DNA from: Metopolophium dirhodum
Taxonomy: Eukaryota; Arthropoda; Insecta; Hemiptera; Aphididae
Assembly: GCF_019925205.1 (NCBI RefSeq)
Contig: NC_083560.1
Span: 93,958,083-94,022,082 of the forward strand
DNA: 64,000 nucleotides
Direction: 5' to 3'
Within the stretch, counting starts at the first letter, position 1. Each line of letters starts with the position of its first letter. The position numbers and the translations under genes are program-made. Below, in pieces: positions 1 through 12,500 of the stretch. The notes under the pieces are model-generated. The model did no database searches. It had not been told where the DNA came from and was given only the letters and a program-made list of their open reading frames with translations.

Positions 1-1522
1 GTTTTTTTTAGGAACGTAAGACACCAAAGTACACTCATCTTGATATCCAAATAGTGATGATTTTACTTTACGTTTTGGATTTGGAAGAAATCCTGGTGGA
101 ATATCGGTTTTATTTTTTTTCAAAGTGGTGACGAGGGTTATACCCTTTTTGAGTAACTCTTGTGCCAAGGGATAACTACCATAATAATTATCGGTTGTCA
201 AATTTCGTTTTGAGGTCTTTAGAGGTTCAATAAGTCGCATAACAATGTCAAATGGTTTGTTGGATACGAGAAACTGTCCGGGTTTTTGTTTGCCACAATA
301 TATCTCAAAATTATAGACATAAAATGTTTTCGCATCACACAATGCATACAATTTAAGTCCATATTTTGCAGGCTTGGCCGGCATGTATTGTATGAAACTA
401 CACCTCCCTCTAAAAGCGTACAACATTTCATCTATAGTAACGAATTCTGAAGGGGAATAATTTTTCATGTTATTATCATTGAAAAGTGTATACATTTCTC
501 TTACTGCAGCAAGTTTATCAGATTGTTGTCTTTCAACCCGAGTATCCAAATCATCAAACCGAAGACATTGCAATAAAAAGAAAAATCTATTGTAACTGAA
601 CGCTGCACGAAATAATACCATACCAGTACCGTCTGTTTTCCAAAAACTTTTTGCGTTCGCACTACTTGTCTTGCATGTGGCCATATAGAATAATATTCCT
701 ATAAGTGCCAAAATTTCGCCTCTTGTAGTCGTTTTGAATTCCCTACTTCTGAATTCATTGTCTAGTTCAATATATCTGTTATAGACTTTAGCAGCTCGCT
801 TATCAATGAATTTATTAGTGTAAAAAACAATTTTGTCAATTATTTCAAGTGAAAAAAATTTGAGAAAAATATCTATTTCACTTTTGGCCTCTCTTGAAAA
901 TCTTGTCGGTCCCGGCAAAACTTTTATTATATTTTTGACTTGATTTTTTGTTTAGGCAAAGCTAGGCAATTGCTGAACCAAAAAGTTTCTTCATTTTTTC
1001 CCATAAAAACGTCAAAGTCGGAATAATCATCTAGGGTATTATTATAATCAAAACTTACAGATTGAGGTGAAGAGCTATGTTCTTTTTCTACTGATAATTC
1101 ATTTTCACTTGAATGATCGTTTGGTAATATTACCTCATCTTCCACCTCACTGTCATCACTAAAGTCAGCAATTGGATCAACATCGTTAGTATTATAAAAA
1201 TCATCACCTGAAAAAATTATAAAATTTGAGCTATTACAAAATATTATTTATTAAAACATAAAAATTGAAAAATTAAAAAAAAATTGTAATACCTACTTTT
1301 ATAAAAATCAAATTATATAATATATATACATAAAGAAGTATTTGATAAATGTTTATAAAAGTAACAACTAGTTTTTACGTAGTATTTATTAGTATATTTC
1401 ATATAAAAAAAATAATAATAATAATAATTTATGATAGTAAATTCAATCTTACCTTCGTCGTTTAGCTCTTGTAAAAGAGCCGCGATCTCATCATCTCCGC
1501 AAAATCGACGAAACTGAGACAT
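1..1522 (-). pseudogene. piggyBac transposase (DDE_Tnp_1_7), frameshifted and partial
   Basis: DDD-type transposase of the PGBD family that would excise and insert at TTAA. Exon 1 starts at ATG 1522 (MSQFRRFCGDDE) and ends at 1453 with donor GTAAGATTG. Exon 2 starts at 1207 after acceptor TTTTTTCAG, keeping the frame. An acidic N-terminal region follows, then a stop at 927-929. The conserved core (KVLPGPTR onward) continues in another frame, so there is a frameshift near 930. Downstream I read the family hallmarks VTIDEMLYAFRGRCSF (about 460-400), LYALCDAKTFYVYNFEIY (about 360-300) and the TDNYYGSYPLAQELL block (about 200-150). The C-terminal catalytic part and Cys-rich tail are beyond the window. 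One clear lesion and good motif conservation suggest a fairly young copy. Confidence 0.85.
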
Positions 1523-1578
1523 ACTATCAAGTATCAATTGATATGAACGCAAGATTGAAATATAAGTTCACCCGCGGA

Positions 1579-1815
1579 CGGTACTGCGTACCGATTTAAA
1601 AAAATACGAACACACGCGGACGGTACGGAATGCCGATAGACTGACCTTCAAACTTCACAAACTCACTGTCAACTGAGTAAACTAGCAATAAATTCGGTGT
1701 ATCGGTAATAAAATAGCCAGCTATTTTTAGATATGATATCTGTTTCTTATCGGGTGATAATACCATGCACATTCAAGCAATATCAATTTTAATGAATGTG
1801 CGGTACGGAGTGCCG
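1579..1815. repeat. piggyBac subterminal palindromic repeats
   Basis: Three 15-bp copies lie at 1579-1593 (CGGTACTGCGTACCG), 1621-1635 (CGGTACGGAATGCCG) and 1801-1815 (CGGTACGGAGTGCCG), two of them preceded by GCGGA. They are the most GC-rich bases in this AT-rich stretch and sit between the transposon end and the transposase start. That position fits transposase-binding sites. Confidence 0.7.
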
Positions 1816-1908
1816 TCGTGCGGGTGCCCGAGGGTTAAGTCAATTAAAATAATAAATTGTATTAATATTATTTAAAATAAATCCATTGTAACTTGTATTT
1901 ATAGTTTA

Positions 1909-2110
1909 CTAGCTGATCCCGTGCACTTTGTTGCTCGTTAAACGTACAAACTCTATATTACTCAAACTTTGTTCAATTCGTTATTTTAATATTTTAATAT
2001 TCGGTGTATGGTGTTCAAAATTATCTTAACTTTTCTGTTGCCCGGGATAAAAATTCTGATTCACAGCAGTGGGCGGCGCCCTTTTCGGCCGAAACTTAGC
2101 GTTCCCTTTT
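1909..2110 (-). mobile_element. Helitron 3'-end remnant
   Basis: CTAG at 1909-1912 is followed by GCTGATCCCGTGCACTTTGTTGC. Read on the minus strand this is a typical Helitron 3' end (…GGATCAGCTAG followed by T). The same end type closes the better-preserved Helitron at 55768. No coding sequence is recognisable next to it. How far the remnant extends to the right is uncertain. Confidence 0.55.
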
Positions 2111-2486
2111 CGGCCAGTACTTACAGTTTTCTTTAAAATTTACAATTATAATTTATAACAACTGAACTTTAAACATGTGATTTTTTTTTATTCATTATTA
2201 CCCACAACTAGAGATGTGAATTTTACGTAAAAAATTTTTTTGGTAAATTGTTATTAAAATTAAATTTATAGTGTACCTGTTGAATTTTTATCACAATAAT
2301 TCGTATCACGTAACTGCCATTATCATTTTATAAAAATCCTGATTTGTATTATAAAACTAATATCTTATTAAAAAATACAAATACATACAAATAAAGTGGC
2401 ACGAGAATTTTATGTATTAGATATTCAGTGTGATCACGATAAGTGGAAACACTCAATAACTATGTGCAGGCTTCATATATTTTAAT

Positions 2487-2985
2487 TCTACTTTTTTGAC
2501 TAACTTATTAACATTATTATACACATTTTCAAATAATTAGACCATTTTTGTAACAGTTAATTTTGCGAATGCGCACAATAATTTTTTTTTTTAATCGTAT
2601 GACTTAATTATGACCACAAATTATTTTTTTTTGTATTATTTAATGAATTTTAGTGGTTGAATTTCTTTTTTAAGTTAAAAAAGGGCCGAGTTATATTAAT
2701 CTGATTTTATGTTATTTGCGTTGGTATAATTGATTATAAAATACGTAATAATAAAAATATCCATGCAATCAGATTACTATAACTCGGCAATTTTTTAACT
2801 TAAAATAAAAATTCAACCACTAAAATTCATTAAAAATACAAAAAAAAATTATTTGTAGTCAAAAATAGGTCATGCCATTAAAAAAAAAAAAAAATTGTGC
2901 ACATGTGTAAAATTAACTGTTACAAAAATAGTCCAATTATTTTAAAATGTGTATAATAATGTTTATTACTTAGTCAAAAAGTTTT
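2487..2985. repeat. Foldback MITE, about 500 bp, arms about 225 bp
   Basis: The left arm (about 2487-2712) and right arm (about 2762-2985) are near-perfect inverted copies. Examples are CTTTTTTGACTAA against TTAGTCAAAAAG at the outside and GCCGAGTTATA against TATAACTCGGC at the inside. The spacer is about 50 bp. No reading frame is present. It lies between the two Helitron remnants. I see no convincing target duplication. Confidence 0.75.
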
Positions 2986-3000
2986 AGTATTATTAGTTTA

Positions 3001-3407
3001 TTATTATTATTGATTCCCTGAATTCCTCTGATACCATCGGATTTACATTTCCAATTTAAACGCCTACAATTTTCGGTAAAGATATCTTTTACAATGACCA
3101 TTTATAAATCACAGGGTCAAATTTTCGACGTTGCAGGCTTAGATTTGAGCGTTGAGTGTTTTTCATATGGCCAATTATTTGTCACTCTTTTCAAGAGTAA
3201 CCTCTAAAGAAAGCATGTTTATATTGTCTAATGACAAAAAAACTGTGAGCGTTGTATACAAAGATATTCTGTAGTATTTAGTATTTTAGTATTTATATAT
3301 TATTTATTCTTAAAAGATGTCTAGAAAATGTTATAAAAATTACACCCGTGTAATTCCAATTCTAATTCTAATTTATATGGTAAAACATCATTTGCTGAGT
3401 CAGCTAG
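3001..3407 (+). mobile_element. Helitron remnant: helicase C-terminus and 3' end
   Basis: From about 3015 to 3275 the plus strand, allowing frame slips, encodes the end of a PIF1-type Helitron helicase. Visible blocks are MTIYKSQGQIF (helicase motif with SQGQ), LDLSVECFSYGQLFV and the terminal VSVVYKDIL followed by a stop at 3272-3274. The same blocks are intact in the Helitron helicase at 56027-57796. The element ends at CTAG 3404-3407, preceded by GAGTCAG and followed by T, as expected for a Helitron 3' end. It is a pseudogene without the Rep domain. It faces the other remnant at 1909 in opposite orientation. Confidence 0.7.
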
Positions 3408-3532
3408 TATATATATATCCCAAATCAAATCATACCATTCTATGATAGTTGGTTAACATGTAATTTATTAATATGTACTTATATTGGACTACTTACGATG
3501 TTATGATTTTATATTTAATTGTTTATACTCAC

Positions 3533-3571
3533 TGCGTTTACGACAATAATCAATTGGGGTATATAGTTCGC
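3533..3571 (-). other. Microexon 8 (39 nt)
   Basis: The minus strand shows acceptor CTTATTTACAG, donor GTGAGTATAA and frame ELYTPIDYCRKR. It is the last microexon I can find before the left edge. Because it ends in a donor, at least one more exon should lie at lower coordinates, probably outside the window. Confidence 0.6.
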
Positions 3572-6500
3572 CTGTAAATAAGTTAAAAACAAATACTGGT
3601 TGTTTTTTACACTCATTATATGTACCTAATTGCAATGCATTGTAAACACAAATATATAATTTTGTTAAACTATTGTGGTGAATATAGGTAGGTACTACTA
3701 CCTACTACAAATTATGGTAAACGAACACTTTGTACTATCTATTGTTTGAGTTGCATACCGTGGACATTTTGTACGGTGAAAATAAATTGATAAAAATCGA
3801 TCACGGACACTTTATACGGTGAAAATAAATTGATGAAAATCGATCGCGGAAACTTTGTAAGATATAAATAAACCGGGAAATATTTTTTATAAGATAAGAT
3901 AAAATATTTAATTGCTCAAAACTTTAGATCGCGTATCCACGATCAGTATGAGACATGAATTTGGTGACACAGTACACTTCATACGCAACCCATACAATAA
4001 ACAGTATGAACCAAACTACTAAACTTAATCCAAAAATTTTCAAATATGGATATGAGTATACCGTTTTAAGAATAAATATATCAAATATTCGTTGGAAGTG
4101 TACAAAACTGACTTGTACGGGTAAAGTTACTACAAACTGTCACGAACCGGTGAGTTATAAGTTATAAATCTTATTACTTTCATAATATAATAACATCAGA
4201 ATATTTTTTATATAATTTTCTATGTTTATGTCATAGTATATATTATTTACACAATTTACTAATCATAACCACGATCTGAGTGATACAATATTGAAGCTGA
4301 AAAACCTTGCACTAACTCATATGAAAAGCCGAGCTATTAATAGTAGAGAATCGACAAATCAAATTGTATTTATATGAATTACTATATTATTTTATATTAT
4401 TTATTGATATTTATGTACAACTCAATATAACGTTGGTCTGTGAACAGAAAACAATTTTTCCTCCATACACATTTTATAGTTAAGTTAAAAAGTTAAAATA
4501 AAATTAACTTTTTAACTTAACTTAATTTTTTTGACCCGTTACCCTTGCCTAAAATAGTACAAACTGTCCGCGGTATTAGTTTTTTCCAGGTGACCGAACA
4601 AAGTGTCATACAACCACAAATTATGAATGTAAATAATAATAAAAACAGTTGAATTGAACAATAATACTTACTTCTAGATTTCATCGCAAAGTTATCATTG
4701 AAGAATTTAGTTAATAAAACTAAAAATTAAAATAAAAAATAAATTGTAAATTATATTTATAACATTTATTATCTAACCTATCTATACATGTCCCACTATG
4801 CAACGGAAGTTACACAACATTGATTTTATGGTGAATTTGGGGGATAATGTCAAAATTGTGGGAAAGTCAATTTCAAGTAGACTTGACGACAAATCTGTTC
4901 TCAGAATTCTCGCCATAAAACTTATACATCTGTTTGTACAAATACGTGGAGGTTTGGACAATTATGGATCATTTAAATATAAGAATTATTTTCAGGAGAT
5001 AAAATATTTGATAAAAGGGGGAATATATCCCCTCCGAAAGTTATGTAGTATAGTATTAAAAAAACAAAAATTCTTTTCGTCTACACCATTATAAATTACT
5101 ATTTCAACATTTAACTTTAACAATACAACTTCTTCTTTGTATTATAAATTAATAAACTATGCACTTTTTGAAAATATTATTTTATAAAATTTACATATCT
5201 ATTTGAACTACTTAGAACAGTTACAATTGATGTTTTATTCTATTTTATTTTTATTCATTTTATTTAACGTGATTCAATATGAATCCTCTTAAAAATAGCC
5301 ATATACACATTGTACTGAGTAGTGAACTGTGTGAAATTGGCAACTGACATGGCGAGCAGTCCGCTTTATGTCTTACTTAATAACATTTTCTAGAATATAA
5401 TATACCTAACATATTTAAAAAAAGGAAAAGTTTTTTTTTTTACAAAATTATATACTTGTTGTTGTTAATAATATTGTAAAACCTTATAATGAACTTTGAA
5501 CATCAATTTAATTTGGTTGTTCAACAGTTTGACAAATCAACTTCCATTCTTATGAGACCTATTATAGACTATAAAATATAATAGATTCTAAAAGAGTGGA
5601 TACAGCATTATCGTCAGATAATTTTTTCGTTAATTCAATTTAAAAGAAATAAAATATAAATCCATCTAAATAACAGATAATAAAGATATCATGGCATATT
5701 TACGCCATTCATTGCATAATAAATACATGTAACTATGTACCTATTATTTAATTGTTATTATTATTATTATAACTATTTTTTATGCATTTATTTATTTTGT
5801 GAAATATCAAATAATTCATCATATTGAAGGTATACTTTGTAAAATGTATGTATTTTATGGGTTGTTCGATGTAATAGATTTCTTTTTAAACATTTAACTA
5901 TTTTAATTTATATTTTCTTAGATAAATACCTTCTTTTTCGGTCATTTCACGTGATTCACCCTCAAAACCTATTCATGACAAAAATAATTATTGATTTATA
6001 CGGCGTGACTATTTTATTATAAAACATTCTATATTTCAAAAAGTATTAATTTTTTCGAAAATATTTTTTTACATAGTGTCAAGTTGTTAAAAAACTCTAT
6101 TTCAAAATATTTTTATCCTTATAATTTCTTAAGTTTTTTACTTTTTTGAATGACAACATTGAGTTTTAATTTCATATTCTAAAGCATAATATTTTTCTAA
6201 GTATTCTGATTCATAAAAATTGAATTTAGGACTAGGAGATTATGAGTTATAACTGCAGGGCTAGGATTTATATGCAACAGCATGTTTTGTTTGCAACTTC
6301 TGATTATTGATTTTGTCAGTTATGTCCACGAATCACCTCATGATGAGATAAATGGTGGTATTTTTATTTTGAATGTCTTTGCATATTTTGGATGAAATGC
6401 ATGTTATTGCATATATTGAATAAAATTAATATTATTGCATATTTCAATTATAAGAATGCGAAAAATGAATGTTCTATAGTATAATGAAATATAACTTGGT

Positions 6501-9500
6501 TTTTTTGTTAAACATAAATTTTATTTTTTATAAATACAATCTTTTGGTACAATAGGTATGCTATAAAAGATTAAAAAAATATGTGGTCGTAGCATGTGAA
6601 TTACAAATTTTATTTCTAAATTATTATTTTGTTCTCAATTATATTATATTAAGGCGCCTGGTGCCGATGCCATTTTGTCCTCAAAAATACATTCTGCGGG
6701 AATAACGATACCACCTTGTAGAATCAACCAAATTTCATAATTTTTTTTTTTAATTGGTTGAGAGAAATATTCTACAGCCCGCATCCGATCTTTGTTTTTC
6801 AATACTTTATTCTCAAACTGTATAATATGTCTAAAAAAATACAAGATAAAAAGCATTTTTTTACAAATAGTTTAATGCAATAATTTGAAATAAAATACAA
6901 AATCAGAGATCGATGAGAGCTTTAGGAAGTCTTCTTCTTTCAGATAAAAAAAATAATCATCAAAACCCGACAATTCTACAAAGCTTGAGAGTTCTTCCCG
7001 TAAAGTCATTTTTTTCGATATAATATACCATATCAATCCCTCTAAATAGGTATCGGGTTGTAGATTAGAGTAAAAGTCTTATAATTGAAGTGGCAACTAA
7101 ACTATAAAATTTAATTTTCAAATTTTATAAAATTGTGGAAAATTTGAAAAACTGGAAACGTGACCCTTAAGACAAACAGCCAATCACTGATGTATTTCAA
7201 CAAATAAAAAATTTTTTTGTAACTATATTTTTGTGTTTATCTTATTAAAGTTTAAATGCATATTTTTGCATATTTTGGTAAATAAAATGCATATTTTACC
7301 ATTTTATATTGCATACAAATCGTAGCCATGGTTATAAGTATTTAAAGTTTAGATGAGCGGTGTGGAGTGGAACAGGGTTACCCCGCAAAATGTTTGTCCA
7401 CTAGGCACTCCGCATGTCTAAACTTTAAATACTTACCTATAACTGGTAAACTACTAGTCCTAAATTCAATTTTTCTGAATCACAATACTTAGAAAAATAT
7501 TATGCTTTAGAATATGAAATTAAAACTCAATGTTGTCATTCAAAAAAGTAAAGAAAAAGAAATTATAAGAATAAAAAATATTTAAAAATATAATTTTTTT
7601 ATAAAAACGTAGTTTTTTTTAAGAACTTGAAACTATGTAAATAAATATTTTCAAAAACATTTATACTTTTTGAAATAATGAGTGTTTCATGATAAAAGAA
7701 TCATCTTGTATAGTAGAGAGTAGAGATCCGTGTCTGATTTAGTCTAATAAATAAAAAAAGGGGTTAGTGGATGTTGTACAGTAGGTTAAAAGTGGGTCCC
7801 TGTATAATGGATTGTATTAAATTTGAATTCAATCATATAATATCATTGTATACGAAAAACGATTCTGAGCGGTGATGGTTTGTCAGTGTTGATATTTTAT
7901 ATTATATTTATGTTGTTAATACTTATTAATTATTGTCAATATGGTAGCCGCGGATAAGTTGAATTAATATTATAAATTACAACAAAATAATTAAAATCGT
8001 GATTTTTATTTTTATTTGTTTCTATGGTGATAGTTGATGAACAAAGCGTTAGAAATTAAAACACAAATCTTAGCGGTTTTTCCTGTGGTATTAAATAATT
8101 ATCAAGAAAACCGAAAAATGACCTTTCTAATGTACCATCTTTATCCCATTTTCCAAAAAATAAGTAACTTTATGTTGAAATTGAAGTACTCTAACCACTA
8201 GATTCCTCATTCCGCTCAGAATTTAAAATATATATTTCTACAAAAAATATTGTTTAAATGTTACAATACAATGTCTAATAAATAAAATATTACAACAATA
8301 AATTATATAATGCCATATTGTTATGATTCAACAATATAATGATGGGTAGCAGTATTTAAACACATATAATATATAGAATATTTATTGGAATAGTAAAAGC
8401 ATGTATCAACATGACATTATGTATATGTGATTTTTGTTGTTTCATACACATTACTTGATCACATTTGATTAGCATTGTGACATGTGACAACACATCTATG
8501 TTTCAAAAGATGTGCTTAATAATATGGTGTTTCTTTGTTTCTTTGTATTATAAATAACATAGAAGGTGTTGCAGTAATATTATTTGTATACTCGTGCGGC
8601 ACGCAACTCACATTAAATGTTACATGTTCCAATAAAATATTGCTAAAATGTTGATACATATTATATTATGTTGTACTATATGTTATTTTTGGTTGCACAA
8701 AATTTTATATGGGTACCCAACTAATAAAATTCGGAGCCTAATATAAGTCAAGCTATACAGTTCATGGAGAAGTTGTTTTAATTTTTTCGGCAATACTGTA
8801 GATTACTTTGATTACGATCCTTGTATATTAAAAAAAACATCGTAAAGAAGTTGTTTAAATGGTTTTGACACGTTAATTGTTCTATAATGTATCTTAACCC
8901 CATCACTGCCAATCAAATTTAATAAATTTGCTGTCTATACTATTGATGGCTTTGACGTTATTTTCGAATAAAGCTTAAATATTAAGCTTTAAGCTTTACC
9001 GTTTTCCTCAACTAATTAATAATAAATTTATTATTTTTAATTTTTTGGCTCATAGAATTCCATGATAATCCAGCGTTTACTTTTATCTTATTTGATCGAG
9101 TAAGTGAAGTTAGAGAAATATTTAATAATAAGCTTGTTCATAATATTTATTAATTTATGAAACGTAGTTACACTATACTTCTCTCTCGCCGTACTAGAAA
9201 CAAACGTCGTTTTTCTATCCGTTATGTTTGCTTGGCGATTTTGGATTAATGTCGCATGGGTGCATTATATGTTTAATATCTATGCAGCCATCATGTATTC
9301 ATAATAGTATTATCACAATAATCATCACGTTGGATGACAATTGACACAAGATATACAGGACGTTACTCAACGAAGCTTATTTTTTGTTGCACGCAATATT
9401 AACGATTTTGTCATAGTAAGAATTAAAGTCAGCGCATTTGCATTATATAGTCGGGAGAATGAAAAGTGGCCGCTAGCAATATGATAGCAACCTTTTGTTT

Positions 9501-12500
9501 TCTTCAAAAACGGGTTCTAAAACTCGTATACAACATCATTCTAATACATTTGTATTAAATAGTTGTATCTATATCTAATACATTTAAAAATACAAACGCT
9601 TTATTTTGCGAAACCATCACAATAATTCACCACCAGAAACGCGCGCATCAGCGGCCACTTTGTTAACCACGCTTGGAGGTTGGAGCGTTAGAAGCTTTTC
9701 TCCTATGCGAATCACCTTTTTTATGTATGTACATAGGGTCGTTGAGTAATCTGTAAATAATAATCAGTGCATAGGACGCAAAAACAAAAGTTGATTAAAA
9801 GAAAATTGCAACGGTTGCAGTAGCATCATCCATGCTTGTTTTCTTTATCAGAAAAGTGTGTTTATTAAAATCGTAAACTATAATACGGTGGTAATTTAGT
9901 ATAATAATGGCAAATACTCACCTACAAATGCAATTCCATTGCTTTTCAAACTTTGCCTATATTCATTTAAATCTTCTGGTATAGTAAATTTTTCATGATA
10001 ACCATCCATACAAGTGATGATTGACAACAAATTCATGAAATATAAACTTGTAATAAAATATAATATTATTATCATATTATTATATTATAGACATTTTACG
10101 GTAAGCATGAACTAAGATAATATGGTGTAGAAACGACGTGGTTGGTCAGTGTGGGGGTACCGATTCGGTTTTCGTACAGATTTTGTATGGTAGGGGAAAT
10201 TGGCGGATCACTCTGATCCTGGTGCAGAATTATTATAATTAGAATTTTGGTATAGGGATTTGCATAAACGTTTATATATAGGATCATAGACAAAAATTTA
10301 AATATATAATATATAGGACTACGGGAATTATACGCCGGAATAAGACAAGTTACTGGCACTGTAGCCTCTCATTAAATTTCCCTTTAAACGGAATTTCCGT
10401 ACGCAAACTGGGCCACTGATACGAGTGCTGTTTCCTGTCCATATTATCTCAGTTCATGACGGTAAATAACTCCATATCAGGTTATACCACCTATAGGATC
10501 TACGATTTTATCATTTATGAATACATAACTATAGAGGAATGTACTTGGATATTGAGTGTCATAAACTAGTTTTACATTTGATACATAATAGACTTGTGAT
10601 TTTATGTATTATTAATATATTACATTCGACAACTAAAATTATTACAAGTGTATATAGCGATACAGTAGCATTGACGATACATATAACGATTCTATTGCTA
10701 TACATTAGTGGGTTTTTGATGTATATGGGTGGGAATGTGCGTATACTTTGGATCCCGATTCTACAAACTAAAATAATAAGGATCATCGTTGTATTACACC
10801 AAATTACAACTACTTGGACTTAGAAGCAAAATGAGCCATATTGGTGTTTTTAAAACCTACTTTTCATGTATGCATGATTATTGATCAGTGCTCTAAAATC
10901 CAAGCTCACATCCATCCTTGCAGAACCATTTCTTAAAGTTACCCATAACTAATAAATGCTAAATCGATAAAATATACAAACTTATCATATATTTGATATA
11001 TACTATTTTTACAAATAAGTGTAATTGAATAGACTAATGTCAGTGGATGATACGAAGGATTACATGTACTATTACTAGTATGAAATAGCCTATTCTAGGT
11101 CACCCCTTACTCATATACTACACTAGCCCCGCAAACAAACCTATCCACAGAAACTGCGCTATTCCCACCCACTCTTGTAATTAACAAAAGTGTGGTTGAA
11201 AAATGGAAAAGTAGTTATGTTAAAGACAATTCTTTACAAAGTTCTAAAAAAACACGTGGACCTTTTACCATTTCATCACCCATTAATCACAAAACCGGAT
11301 GATATGAATCATGAGAGTTTTCGAAAAGAAGATTTTGATAAAAATCGGTGTGCTGAAGAACAATGCACAAAGATTGTTTAAAGATTTGAATTAATGATCA
11401 AAGAAAAACTAAAAGAATTATGTGGAGAGTTCATAACAGGAAGTGAATCATAATCAGAAACAAAATAAAATTACTGAAACATCTTCACAATATGTGAATA
11501 TGTAAGCTATACATTTTATAGTTTTCTTAAAAATGCTTTCAAACGTATAATATAATTTTGTTGTATACAACTAACCCATATAAATATTATTTACAAACTT
11601 TAAAAATTGTAATTAAAAGATAATTATCACTTTAAATTACTTACTGAATTGACATATAATACAGAAGTTTGTGAATCCAGAATCTTCTATAGGTAGGTAC
11701 ATATAAAATATCATAAATGTATGATGTTACTTGATGTTATACTTGATACTTATTGACCAAATGTAATACCAATCATTATAAAATAGTTTTTTTATTTTAT
11801 CCAAATTATATAAAAAAAAGTTTAATAATCTTTAATTGACAACACATTATTATTAAAAATCGCAACATAAGTTTTTGTTATCATAATAACATTATAACAT
11901 ATATGTACATACCCAAACACCCCAACTCCCATAAAAAAGCTGTTAAACATGTACGTCATATAAATATTTTATTAACCAATTTGACTGATTGAAATGAAAG
12001 CTAAATATATTAGTCAAATATAATATAACGATCTAAAAATAGTTAAAGTCAGTTCCAACTCTTGTAAAGCTAAATTAAAACTGCCCAATGTCTGTTTTTA
12101 CAAATATCATGTGGACAACTGGAGCAATAGGTAGGTAACCTCTCTGATATCTTACTGTGGGTCTGTAGAATGTATTGAACGTACCTCGTCATTGAGTACC
12201 TAGGTACTAGGTCCAGTGGTAACGATTGTGTGAAATTTGCATGCAAAAAAACGATATTGAGCGGTATCTATCAGCCTATTTTATTATTTATTACTAAGTT
12301 TATTTCATAAGTTATATTTATTTTGCTATGATAGAAATGTATATAACTTTAAATAATAAAATAGTTTCAATTATCGTTTTCCGAATACATCTCATTAACT
12401 ATGCTGTTAATTATTTTAAGAGTATAATACATTTATATTATAATATATAATTGTTACCTACTTCCTAACTTTTGAGTCATTGTTGAAAACCGACTTAACA

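Larger units (their letters stand above)
1..1838 (-). mobile_element. piggyBac-like transposon, 5' part (cut by window edge)
   Basis: The coding strand is minus, so the transposon's 5' terminus is at the right. It ends at 1834 and is followed directly by TTAA at 1835-1838, the canonical piggyBac target duplication. The terminus on the minus strand reads CCCTCGGGCACCCGCACG. Between the terminus and the first exon are three 15-bp imperfect palindromes of the form CGGTACNNNNTNCCG (1579, 1621, 1801), probably transposase contact sites. The other terminus lies before position 1, so the second TTAA cannot be checked. Confidence 0.85.

Noticed and set aside
219..431. 70-codon minus frame
   Set aside because: Shadow of the piggyBac transposase frame, which reads through the same bases in another phase with conserved motifs.
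4798..5094. 98-codon open frame
   Set aside because: No recognisable motif, no splice or promoter support; expected by chance in AT-rich sequence.
5377..5389. Possible microexon on minus (acceptor TATTATATTCTAG, donor GTAAGACATA)
   Set aside because: 13 nt long, so it would break the common phase; splice context otherwise acceptable.
10559..10823. Overlapping hydrophobic frames on both strands (possible membrane protein)
   Set aside because: Hydrophobicity follows from A/T-rich codons in both directions; no start context or splice sites stand out.
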